Shown: piece by piece, positions 44,601-52,951 of the stretch
Numbering within the stretch: position 1 is the first letter of the stretch
Layout of the letters: every line of letters starts with the position of its first letter
Source of the DNA: Adhaeribacter arboris
Lineage (GTDB): Bacteria; Bacteroidota; Bacteroidia; Cytophagales; Hymenobacteraceae
Assembly (NCBI RefSeq): GCF_003023845.1
Contig: NZ_PYFT01000002.1
Span: 145,527-209,526 of the forward strand
DNA: 64,000 nt
Reading direction: 5' to 3'
Made by a program: the position numbers and the translations under genes
Notes under the pieces: model-generated
The model's database searches: none
Seen by the model: only the letters and a program-made list of their open reading frames with translations
What the model was told of the DNA's origin: nothing

Positions 44601-46411
44601 ATTGCGAACTTCCAGGACGGTTTGGCGTTGTATGGCTTGGTAAAGGATCGAGCGAAGTTCCATGCGTAACTCGGGCCGGATTAGCTGGAGCAGGTTCTTA
44701 GTGGGCTCGCCGCCGGATAATTCCAGAAACCGGCCTACTTTCTCGGACATATGCAGGATCTCGTAATCTTCATTTACCACCAACGAGGGCGGTGCGTATT
44801 GCTCGAGCAGTTTCTGATGCAACTCCCCGAAAGAAATGCGGCCGGTTGGAGAGCTTTCCGGCTCCTTCGCCTTGCGGATCATTAATGGCGGGGGTATTAA
44901 GTTAGGAACCGATTCGGGCACGGGGTATTTGCGCAAGGCCACTTGCCGGGACCGGAAGATCCGATTCTCCCGGCTTACCGTAGCGTACAGATCGCTGGCG
45001 CCATCCACGGATTCGGCCGAACCCAGGAACAGGTAACCACCCGGTTTTAAAGCAAAATGAAACGTTTCCATGACCCGTTCCTGGGCCGTGCTATTCAAGT
45101 AAATCAGTACGTTGCGGCAGGTTACCAAGTCCAGGCGCGAAAAAGACGGATCTTTTAAAAAATTGTGCTGGGCAAAAAGAATCATTTCCCGGATCTCGCG
45201 GATGACGCGGTAGTGATCCCCTTCTTTGGTAAAAAAGCGCTTCAGCCGTTCGGCGGAAACATCGGCAGCATCGTTGAGCGTGTAAATACCTTCACGAGCG
45301 GTGCCAATAGCGGCCGCATCTAGGTCCGTGGCAAATATTTGTACTTTCGGCGCATCTACTACATCTAGGGTTCTTTCCGCCACCAGCATGGCCAACGAAT
45401 AAGCTTCTTCCCCGTGGCACAACCGGCTACCCATATTCTTATCTCGTCTTCCGATCTTTTATCTTGAAAGATGACCGGTAAAATATCTTGTTCCAGGGCG
45501 GCAAAAGGCTTTTTATCCCGGAAGAAATTAGTAACTGAAATTAAAAGGTCTTTTAGTAAAGCCTGGCTTTCCTCGATATTCTGCTGCAAAAAAGCGGCGT
45601 AACTCGGCAGGTCGGGCAGGTCTCGCACGTTAATGCGGCGTTCAATCCGGCGCAGCAAGGTTGCCCGCTTGTAATTAGAAAAGTCATGACCGGTGCGCAA
45701 GCGCAATTGGGCAAATATTTCGCGCAAAGCCTGTTGGTGTTGCTCCGGCCGCTGCTCCGCGACTAGGGCAATTTCCACGGTGCCCAGACTATCCCGGTAG
45801 GCCACGATGCGAGCCGGGATTTCGGCCACCGGCAGCACGTCATCAATCAGCTCAGTAGCAATGGCGTTGCGGGGCATTTCGTTAAATTCGGCCTCGCGGG
45901 GGTTTTGTACATAAGCCGCCCCGCCCCTTTCTTTTACCCGTTTTAAGCCCATGGAGCCGTTGGCTCCGGTGCCGGATAAAATAACACTCACCGCTCGGGG
46001 GCCGTGCGAATCAGCCAGGTTCCGGAAAAATATATCCACCGGCGCCCGCCTTTCTTCCAGGTGCAGGTTAACCGATGGCGCAATGAAGCCCTCTTCTATA
46101 ATCAGGTGCTGATTGGGAGGCACCACGTAAATGTGATCCGGCTTAATTTCTACTTTTTCCCGAACCTGTGCCACCGGGATGGTGGTTACCGCCTGAAGTA
46201 CCTCCGCCAGTTGGCTATCATGATCGGGGGAAAGGTGCAGAATAACCACATACGCCATCCGGGAATCTTCGGGCACGTGCGCAAAGAACTCTCGTAACGC
46301 TTGAACACCGCCCGCCGAAGCGCCTAAACCCACAATTAGAAAGTCGTGCGGCTTTTCGGTGAGAAAATCATAAAATTTATTTGATCCCATGATACCCTTT
46401 TTTACTCCCAC
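41604..46411 (-). pseudogene. CheB-CheR-PAS-histidine kinase fusion, one frameshift
   Basis: Starting MGSNKF (46393) or a little upstream, the first part is a CheB methylesterase domain (LIVGLGASAGGVQALREFFA; ILSGTGANGSMGLKRVKERG). A CheR N-terminal and methyltransferase domain follows (VTNFFRDKKPFAALEQDILP; VWVAGCATGEE-type motif). The frame breaks near 45413 in the run ACGGGGAAG; one extra G gives ATGEEAYSLAMLV. After CheR come a long coiled coil (EELKASNEELQAINEELRSA), several PAS domains and a HisKA_3-type kinase end (ISESLHNGVGQLLYATKLNL; VRDNGKGI; SGIGLRTIQDRI). Total is about 1600 residues. It should sense signals and control methylation-type adaptation plus a NarL-type regulator. A single homopolymer loss suggests a base-call error. 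Confidence 0.88.
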
Positions 46412-46462
46412 CCGGAAGGGAGGACTTAATCTTTTAAAATTAAATCTCTTGTTCTCTCAATA

Positions 46463-47508
46463 TTATTCGCCACTCGTTTCTGCCGCTGCTTGTTGGCGGA
46501 TACTATTGGTGGTTAATTGCTCGTGGTTAAAAACCGATTGCCGGACAATTTCGGCCCGGCTTTCGGCTTCTTTGGCTTTTTTAAAATACATGGCGGCCAG
46601 TTTTGGTTGGTTTTTTTCCGCATAGTGGTCGCCCAGGTTGTTGAGCAAAATGATACTTTCCTCTACTCCCCGGATAGCACTCCATAAAGTGTCTTCAATT
46701 TTTTCGGTAATAGTGGTTAAAAGGCTATCGGCCGAATACGCGTGCCCGGTGTGGCACCGATAGCGGGCTATATCCCCATCTTTAATGGTAAATAGTACTC
46801 CATGACATTCCGGACAGGCATAAGGCGAGGGCTGGCCTACATCCAAAATACCCTTTTCCAGGGCATGGTCCTGAGAGGCGATGCGCACTTCCATCGCCGT
46901 CTTTTTTTGCTCTTCCATCCTAATTTCTTTATCTCCTTCGGTTGTTTGGGCGATTAGTTTCACCAGCAGGGCAGCCATTTCGGCAATGGGCAAACAATAA
47001 TCTACTTCCACAGCCGCTAAAGCATGTTTGGGCATAGAGGACACTTGTGCCTCGGCCGGTTCCTGCACGATAGCAATACCACCCCGGCTTTTTATCGTCC
47101 ATAACCCAGCCGTACCATCATCTAAGGCGCCGGACAGAATAATACCAATCACCCGAGACCCGTAGATATAGGCGGCTGAACGAAATAAAGGGTCTACCGC
47201 CGGCCGAAAACGGTTTTCTTTCGGCCCTCGCGTTATCCGGACCACGCCCTTCTCCAGCAGCAGGTGCCGGTCGGGGGCGCTACATAAATCCGGTTATTAG
47301 CGATAGGTTCGTTATCAATGGCGTTGGTGGCCAACAACGTTTTTTGGCGGTTTATTACTTGTGGTAATATGCCCGTTACATCCGGCGACATATGCCAGAC
47401 GATGAAGATAGCGGCCTCCAGATCGGCGGGCAACGCGGCCGTCAGTTGCTTAATGGCCTCAAAACCGCCCGCCGAGGCACCAATCACAATAATATTTCTT
47501 TTACCCAA
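46463..47508 (-). pseudogene. CheB-type methylesterase, one frameshift
   Basis: Reads KRNIIVIGASAGGFEAIKQL with the catalytic Ser region, then VWHMSPDVTGILPQVI with the His, and breaks at IYVAPPTG near 47273 in a C-run; one more C gives VAPPDRHLLLEKGVVRI. It then continues in the other frame with IGIILSGALDDGTAGLWTIK and PKHALAAVEVDYCLP. The last ~110 residues add a Cys-x2-Cys/Cys-His zinc-like segment (YACPECHGVLFTI; YRCHTGHAY) and helices, an arrangement common in stand-alone CheB relatives of Bacteroidota. No receiver domain. It lies 50 bp upstream of the CheB-CheR fusion, probably in one operon. Confidence 0.87.
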
Positions 47509-47782
47509 AATCAGAATTTTATAACCAAGCGCTAAACAAAGTCATTATTTAGTTCTCCTTAGTTCTTGTTGGTAGTCCAGCAGATGGCCTATTAGTTTTA
47601 CTAAGATAAATAAAAAAGCTATTTAGGTCAAAAAGGACTATTTAAAAGTGAAAAGGTAGCTAAGCTAAACATTTTCAGAACGATAAGAAATTAAAAATAC
47701 TGGTTTATACGTTCACTTTTAGGTGTTTATCGGGATAAGATTCAATGCAATTACTATTAAATTGCTAATAAAAATTTGGGTT

Positions 47783-47992
47783 ATGGCGAGACTATTAGAT
47801 TTTAATGCGGATAACCTGGTGGTTGAAAAATTAGATAAGCAGCAAGCTCAAGAGGCCCTTTTCTATCTGGATGTTTTGTTGGAACAGAGCGGAGAGCCTG
47901 AAAGCTCGATGAAGCTTTTAAACTTACAAACAAATATCTTACAGCGTCTCACAATTTTAGGCTCCGGGCAGGAAGACAGCAAACAGTTTTAA
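47783..47992 (+). CDS. Small helical protein (small-protein family, member 2)
   Basis: 69 residues from the ATG at 47783: MARLLDFNADNLVVEKLDKQ, then QAQEALFYLDVLLEQSGEPE and KLLNLQTNILQRLTILG, two helices joined by a short turn. It resembles the protein at 18014 in its start and in the spacing of the YL helix. It faces the similar gene at 48020 on the opposite strand. Function unknown. Confidence 0.6.
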   Translation: MARLLDFNADNLVVEKLDKQQAQEALFYLDVLLEQSGEPESSMKLLNLQTNILQRLTILGSGQEDSKQF

Positions 47993-48019
47993 GAAGTAAT
48001 GTCAAATAGAATAATTGAT

Positions 48020-48232
48020 TTAACCCCGGGAGCTTTGACGGTCTATTTTATTTAAAGCCATTAACTTATTAATTAGATCTACTTTTAAGACGCAGTCTTG
48101 AATGACTTGATTAGTATCCGTTACGGCTGCCCGATGGTAGTCCAGGTAGAGTAGGGCGGCTTCTACCTGGATTCTGGTCATATTCTCGATGCTAATTCCT
48201 TGAAAATAACCTGGTTTGAATAGATCCATCAC
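48020..48232 (-). CDS. Small helical protein (small-protein family, member 3)
   Basis: 70 residues: MMDLFKPGYFQGISIENMTR, then IQVEAALLYLDYHRAAVTDT and VIQDCVLKVDLINKLMALN. Same two-helix plan as the gene at 47783, with EAALLYLDY matching EALFYLDVL. It converges on that gene with 27 bp between. No motif points to a function. Confidence 0.58.
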   Translation of the reverse strand: MMDLFKPGYFQGISIENMTRIQVEAALLYLDYHRAAVTDTNQVIQDCVLKVDLINKLMALNKIDRQSSRG

Positions 48233-48691
48233 TCTCTAGCGTTCCTGTCCGCGTCTACAAGAATTAAAGTTACCAAGTTCCGCTTTCTCGTATTTTACCG
48301 TATTACTCGCTTACATTTACGTATTTACCTCTTTACTATAGTATTAATTCAGGAAATATAAGGCCTTTTTCTAGCTGGCTAATAGAAATAAAATAAGGGC
48401 AACCTATTCGCTAACAATTGTTTGTAAAACCAGTACTTATATTTAACCAGAATAAATACCGAGGCAAAAATAATAAAGAAGGAGATTAGTCTGAGGCAAG
48501 TGGAATCAAAAAACGCGATGTGGGAGTACTTAAATCTTTTCCCATCTTTCCGTATTTACCGCAATCACTTGATAGATATCGGGTTAACACGTAAAAACAC
48601 GCGAATAACACGGAAATAACCGCTGTCCAAGAACTCTGCTTTTCGTTTACTTGTATGGCAAGGGTATGACTCCTGCTGAAAGAATAATCGG
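48233..48691. other. Intergenic, no gene seen
   Basis: About 460 bp, AT-rich, with several short ACACG/CGTATT words but no repeat array, ORF or RNA that I can support. Confidence 0.5.
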
Positions 48692-48910
48692 ATGCTTTTT
48701 AAGCTAAACTTTGACCAGTACGTTCCGGTACAACACCAACGGACCGAGGCCTATTTCGCTTTCCTAGTCACGGAAAATCAGGACTTTGATGCGGCCGGCG
48801 ACACGGAAATGTACCGCTGTTATCCGGTATTTGAGGATGGAAGAATAAATACCCAGCTTAGCTATAACTATCCGAAGAATGAACTACAAACGATTCTTTT
48901 GGTGCTCTAA
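48692..48910 (+). CDS. Small protein of unknown function
   Basis: 72 residues, MLFKLNFDQYVPVQHQRTEA at the start and YPKNELQTILLVL at the end; mostly beta-like, acidic in the middle. Not recognised. It ends 42 bp before the BLUF gene on the same strand and may be co-transcribed. Confidence 0.45.
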   Translation: MLFKLNFDQYVPVQHQRTEAYFAFLVTENQDFDAAGDTEMYRCYPVFEDGRINTQLSYNYPKNELQTILLVL

Positions 48911-48952
48911 TAGCTTGCTGTTATCAGGTTTTATCGTGTTTCGTGTTTATTA

Positions 48953-49381
48953 ATGCTAAGATCTCAGGTTATGCACCATATCATGTACATCAGTACGGCC
49001 CTGGTAATCGTCCAGGAAGCAGAACTCCAAGAAATGTTAATCCAATATCGCCGTAATAACCTAAGAGATGCCATCACGGGCCTGCTCTTGTACAGTGGGG
49101 AGCATTATGTCCAATTGATTGAAGGCGCCGAAGAAGATTTAAGAAGATTATTTGCCAAGATCAGTAAAGACTATCATCATACCAATCTCATCAAATTAGC
49201 CGACGGGGCTATTCGCCAGCGTTCGTTTGAGAACTGGAGTATGGGTTTCAGGAGCGTTAACGAACAGGGGCTCGCCAGCCTGCCGGGCTATCTAAATCCT
49301 ACCCGCACCACCTTGCCCCACCAGCCGGAAGAATCACCGGTCCATGTGCTTCAACAATTCTTGCAGCAGGATTTGGCTTAG
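48953..49381 (+). CDS. BLUF-domain blue-light photosensor
   Basis: 142 residues (start at 48953, or the next Met at 48971 giving MHHIMYISTALV). A single BLUF domain fills the protein: Tyr in HIMYIST, NNLRDAITGLLLYSGEHYVQ with the flavin-contacting Asn and Gln, LIEGAEEDLRRLFAKISKDY, and the W-x-MGF motif in NWSMGFRSV. BLUF proteins bind FAD and change hydrogen bonding around Tyr/Gln in blue light. There is no fused output domain, so it must work through a partner; the membrane protein downstream at 49503 is one possibility but this is speculative. Confidence 0.9.
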   Translation: MLRSQVMHHIMYISTALVIVQEAELQEMLIQYRRNNLRDAITGLLLYSGEHYVQLIEGAEEDLRRLFAKISKDYHHTNLIKLADGAIRQRSFENWSMGFRSVNEQGLASLPGYLNPTRTTLPHQPEESPVHVLQQFLQQDLA

Positions 49382-49502
49382 GGCCGCTATTAAGGGGACG
49401 GCCCGAGCCCATTTCCTACCATTTTAGAAAAGCTAACTTTGAGAGTAGCGGTTCCGGCGTTTAGTTCCCCGGGATGAGATAAAATAATAGATAGTCACTT
49501 AT

Positions 49503-49799
49503 ATGAAAGAAGTTCTGCAATATTATAACATCCGCTGGTATTGGATCCCGCTTGTTTTTACCCTATTTCTCTTAAATAGGCTAGCTCTGGCGAACTGGCC
49601 TATTCTTTCCTTGTCCCCGGTAAGTAACCAGTATCTAAGTAAGGGCGAGCTCGTTCTGGAAATCCTGCTCAAAGGTTCTTTGATGGGATGGCTGCTCTTC
49701 TTGCTGCCCAACCACTCTCCTATCTTGGTAAAAGAAAAATTAAGACGCGCTTGGCTGGCGGGTCTGGCCATTTGGTACATTTTGTTTGCGGATATTTAA
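49503..49799 (+). CDS. Small membrane protein, two to three helices
   Basis: 98 residues with hydrophobic helices WYWIPLVFTLFLLNRLALA, LLKGSLMGWLLFLLP and LAGLAIWYILFADI. No family recognised. It follows the BLUF gene by 120 bp and precedes a 161-residue gene by 20 bp; the two may form an operon. It could be the start of a larger gene broken by frameshift, since the downstream protein lacks an export signal. Confidence 0.5.
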   Translation: MKEVLQYYNIRWYWIPLVFTLFLLNRLALANWPILSLSPVSNQYLSKGELVLEILLKGSLMGWLLFLLPNHSPILVKEKLRRAWLAGLAIWYILFADI

Positions 49800-49819
49800 A
49801 CGAGGCTGATTCGGGGAAA

Positions 49820-50305
49820 ATGAAAAAATTACGCTTGATTTATAAGCTGTTGACCGGCTTAGAGCAAGAACTACTAGGGGCCGCTCAGCAGTACAACCGG
49901 GTTAATCACCGCCTTTTTGCCGAAGCCTGTCACTTGTTAATATATCCCCGCTTTATATCCCAGGAAACAATTATCGCTAGTTACAAGGCCTCGTCTCCAG
50001 TAATACCCCAATTTACCATCCAGCTGACCGTTAATAGTTTAGAAGTAACCAGTTGTTTGATTGTGGATCCTTTATTGACGGCAGTTGTCCCGGCTATTAT
50101 TGAAAGCTGGCCCCCCTTGGTCTTAACGCTGAATGTAACCCAAGATCTGGACGAGTACCAACAGCTCAATAGCCTTTACCAAAGAGTAAAGTATCATATC
50201 TGTCTCCATCACTTTACCAGGGAGACAGACCGCTTGGTAATTTTAAGTTTATCTCAGTTTCAGATTTTTACCTTATTACTTCGTAATGCTTTATTTACTG
50301 CTTGA
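49820..50305 (+). CDS. 161-residue protein of unknown function
   Basis: Starts MKKLRLIYKLLTGLEQELLG at 49820. Mixed helices and strands, with hydrophobic C-terminal part (LVILSLSQFQIFTLLLRNAL). No signal peptide and no motif that I recognise. It follows the small membrane protein by 20 bp. Confidence 0.5.
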   Translation: MKKLRLIYKLLTGLEQELLGAAQQYNRVNHRLFAEACHLLIYPRFISQETIIASYKASSPVIPQFTIQLTVNSLEVTSCLIVDPLLTAVVPAIIESWPPLVLTLNVTQDLDEYQQLNSLYQRVKYHICLHHFTRETDRLVILSLSQFQIFTLLLRNALFTA

Positions 50306-50641
50306 TAAACCCAAGCTTAGGTTACTATTCCCTACCGAATAGCTTTTACCAACCATCACCTTTTATCAGGCCGTCGTTTAGCAAGTTTGATAATCTATTT
50401 ACCTGGTAGAGGTACCAGAACAAGGCGAAAATCAGCCAGCGGACCTGCTCCTGCGGCTAGTTCGTCCAAGTAAAACACTTACTATGTAGAAAGTGTTTGG
50501 GTACTTTTAAAGGAAAATCAAAATGACTGACACGGGTACCAGACCCTAGAATTCAACCAAGGGAACTAGCATTTTAATGGTCTTATCAGTACCCTCTTTT
50601 AACTTGGGACTTTAAGGCTTTGAGCTCCGTTTTAGCGGCTT
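50306..50641. other. Intergenic, no gene seen
   Basis: About 335 bp between convergent genes. No clear ORF, terminator or repeat. Confidence 0.5.
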
Positions 50642-50839
50642 TTAGTCGTTGCATGGCGGCTTTTCTCGCTGCCTAGTCTCTTTAAGTTCAGATTCCCGTA
50701 AATCTACTATTTCGGCCTGAGACGAAATCCGTGGATCATTATATCCCTTCCCTCTAAAAAGGGATGAGCAGCTAATCATTAGCGGAAATATTAAAATAAA
50801 TATCCCGGAGGTAAGTTTTACATAATTCAAATTTGTCAT
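50642..50839 (-). CDS. Small lipoprotein
   Basis: 65 residues: MTNLNYVKLTSGIFILIFPL leading to the lipobox-like MISC, then a short hydrophilic tail with charged residues (LRESELKETRQREKPP). A signal-peptidase-II lipoprotein is likely; nothing indicates its role. Confidence 0.5.
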   Translation of the reverse strand: MTNLNYVKLTSGIFILIFPLMISCSSLFRGKGYNDPRISSQAEIVDLRESELKETRQREKPPCND

Positions 50840-51222
50840 CTGTATTCTCAGTAAGGAGTAAAGTCACCAAACACCTAAATGCTTGGTTTCGGTATTACAC
50901 TCAGTAAAGACTAGAAAAGTAAAGTATCTTTACTGATATAAGTTTACTCCTTTAAGGATGATTGCGTTGCGAAAGCCTCTGCTACCTATTAGTACTTTTC
51001 TATATACTTAATCTGAACTCGCGCGCTTTTTACCTTAATTATAACCCCTGTTATGATTTAGCGGACAATACCAGATAAAAACAAATTCCTTCTACCAGCA
51101 TCCCTCCTATATTACATCTAATCGGCCTATTCTGATAAGTTGTTTTATGATAAATGGCTTGGTACAATCTTAAAAAAACAGTCGTTTTTGAGGTACGTTG
51201 GTCAACGTATTGCCGGATTAGA
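50840..51222. other. Intergenic, no gene seen
   Basis: About 380 bp leading up to the STAS-like fragment. I find no upstream part of that gene here, so the rest was deleted. Confidence 0.5.
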
Positions 51223-51351
51223 CAGGTCCCACCAGACGTTTTAACCAGTGATTCGCCCACCTATTTAATTCAGAACTTCACTAATCCCGAGCAAGCACTT
51301 ACCTGGTTAACGGGGCAGCCCTTCCGTGCAGTAGGAAAACCTCTTGACTAA
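51223..51351 (+). pseudogene. C-terminal remnant of a STAS-like gene
   Basis: The stretch reading PPDVLTSDSPTYLIQNFTNP then EQALTWLTGQPFRAV closely matches the last ~40 residues of the protein at 18288-18719 at both protein and DNA level. The N-terminal two thirds are missing. An open frame beginning at 51154 runs through it, but the upstream part is unrelated. A decayed paralogue. Confidence 0.75.
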
Positions 51352-51512
51352 AGCAGAGGGGAGAAGAATTAAAAGCACCCGTTTTCTGAAAACTCATGGT
51401 ATTAAGTTACTATATTTTTGCAAGAAATACGGATTTTAGGAGAATATAGACAACCAAATACCAATAGGGAGTAAGTATATAACAAGCACTTCAAGCTAGA
51501 AGGTAAATAGTT

Positions 51513-51758
51513 ATGAGAACGCTCTTGCATTCGGTGGAACCCTTAACCTGGAATTTATTCCAGCCGCTGGAAACCTTAACCCAAAAGGAGTGTATTCATA
51601 ACATCTTATTCCTCAAGTACCTGCTCCACAAAGAACCTAATGCCCGGGTCCGGCAGCGAATCCACTACGATCTGGATCAATTAACGGATCACCTGTTACA
51701 CTTACTCGATCAAGCCGAGATGCCATTCGAGGGAGAAATCCGTCGGCCACTTTTTTGA
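51513..51758 (+). CDS. Small helical protein (possible family member 4)
   Basis: 81 residues: MRTLLHSVEPLTWNLFQPLE, then CIHNILFLKYLLHKEPNARV and IHYDLDQLTDHLLHLLDQ. Two long helices with the same size and plan as the proteins at 18014, 47783 and 48020, though sequence similarity is weak. It lies next to a STAS-like remnant, as member 1 lies next to an intact STAS-like gene. Confidence 0.55.
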   Translation: MRTLLHSVEPLTWNLFQPLETLTQKECIHNILFLKYLLHKEPNARVRQRIHYDLDQLTDHLLHLLDQAEMPFEGEIRRPLF

Positions 51759-51829
51759 TTCTTTCCATTTGAACTGCTCGCCATGAACTTGGTTACTTTC
51801 CATCAAAAAACATAGAGCAACGAGCTGAT

Positions 51830-52048
51830 TTGGTAAGTCAGAAAGGAATTTACTTAGCTTCCCGGCAGGATGCTCTTTATAGCTATCATTTATTTTATGT
51901 CCAAAAATTATTTGTGGAAGTAACTCAAGAAATTCCGGGCAATGACTTAGTCCTGATCCGGGGCTTTATTAATGTTTTTAGCTTATCAGCTTACCTGGAC
52001 TCAATCGATATTAGCGCTCTGTACCAGGATGGAGACGGACTTTTTTAG
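51830..52048 (+). CDS. Small conserved-type protein (TTG start)
   Basis: 72 residues from the TTG at 51830: VSQKGIYLASRQDALYSYHL, then FYVQKLFVEVTQEIPGNDLV and a C-terminal helix (LSAYLDSIDISALYQDGDG). No ATG is available upstream in frame. I recall similar short orphan proteins in Hymenobacteraceae but know no function. Its end overlaps the opposite-strand 52001 gene by 48 bp. Confidence 0.6.
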   Translation: MVSQKGIYLASRQDALYSYHLFYVQKLFVEVTQEIPGNDLVLIRGFINVFSLSAYLDSIDISALYQDGDGLF

Positions 52049-52213
52049 CGGCGCTTCGTTTCCGTAGGTGCGAGAAGGAAGGTCTTTTAGAAATTTAATT
52101 TGCTTTCCAAAATGACTTCTTAATACTTGTTGAATGATCACAAAAGAGGCCACTGTACTGAGCAAAACTACTAACACCACCACCGATAAAGGGACTACTT
52201 GAAACAAGACCAT
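52001..52213 (-). CDS. Small single-pass membrane protein (uncertain)
   Basis: 70 residues with one N-terminal membrane helix (VVPLSVVVLVVLLSTVASFV) and a basic tail. No family recognised. The tail overlaps the convergent gene at 51830 by 48 bp, which weakens the case. Confidence 0.4.
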   Translation of the reverse strand: MVLFQVVPLSVVVLVVLLSTVASFVIIQQVLRSHFGKQIKFLKDLPSRTYGNEAPLKKSVSILVQSANID

Positions 52214-52381
52214 ACTCTAGCGTACGGGGTCCTATTATAAAAGTCACTGATAGTCAATAATTTATTTTACGTTTTATTATCTAACGTGCCAAACCAAACA
52301 CTATAAGATCAGGGAGAAAGAACAAGTATTGGCTTATAAGTTAATTTATGTAAAATGACTTAAATACAATCTCAGAAAAAT

Positions 52382-52462
52382 GGTCGTTTCGCGAGATGTA
52401 TTTTCAATTTAACCTACCTCAAACAACGTTAACCGTATTGTGTCGTCCTGAAAAATTTGATC
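52382..52462. repeat. Solo copy of the IS1182-flank repeat
   Basis: GGTCGTTTCGCGAGATG at 52382-52398 and GTCCTGAAAAA at 52444-52454 resemble the repeats beside the two IS1182 elements, but no IS is present here. It may be an unoccupied target. Confidence 0.4.
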
Positions 52463-52489
52463 ATTTAATTACATTACATAGAAGGCGAT

Positions 52490-52843
52490 CTACTTTTGCT
52501 TACCTGAATTTGCTGAGACTTTAAATATAGTTACTCCGTCTTTTTGCAGCGTAGAATTACCCTGCCAGTCGGTATAAGTGTACTGGTCATTGGTATATTT
52601 TATTCCCGAACCGGTGGGCTGTCCTACTAAGGTAATGGTTTCCCCTTGGTAGAGAATGACCATGGTATTAACGGCATTGTTAAAGGTATAAGGTAGCTCC
52701 TCCCCAGTAGCAGATTTTAGTACTCCTTTTATAACTTGCGATGGAGCGGCCTTCCCAGCTTGTTGTGGGGAAGGAGTCGTACAACCAGATAAATAGGTTA
52801 AAAATATAGCCAGGAAACTCACTTGACTTATTATCTTTTTCAT
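52490..52843 (-). CDS. MliC-like lysozyme-inhibitor lipoprotein
   Basis: 117 residues from the ATG at 52843 (MKKIISQVSFLAIFLTYLSG then Cys at the lipobox LSGC); an in-frame ATG at 52882 would add 13 without signal-like character. The mature part has the C-type lysozyme inhibitor pattern: LPYTFNNAVNTMVILYQGE, ITLVGQPTGSGIKYTNDQ with the GIKY motif, and a closing DWQGNSTLQKDGVTIFKV. Such proteins block host or competitor lysozyme at the cell surface. The match is moderate. Confidence 0.75.
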   Translation of the reverse strand: MKKIISQVSFLAIFLTYLSGCTTPSPQQAGKAAPSQVIKGVLKSATGEELPYTFNNAVNTMVILYQGETITLVGQPTGSGIKYTNDQYTYTDWQGNSTLQKDGVTIFKVSANSGKQK

Positions 52844-52951
52844 ATACAACTCATTTCCCAAACATCTAACAAAGTTAATCATATTTGCTTTTTATTATTT
52901 CGGGTATAACTTATTCGCGCAATTATTAGTCTTAGAGTAAGCTATTAAGTT

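Noticed and set aside
49503..50305. Joining the membrane protein and the 161-residue protein into one frameshifted gene
   Set aside because: The downstream frame has a good ATG with its own start context, and no homology links the two parts; kept separate but flagged.
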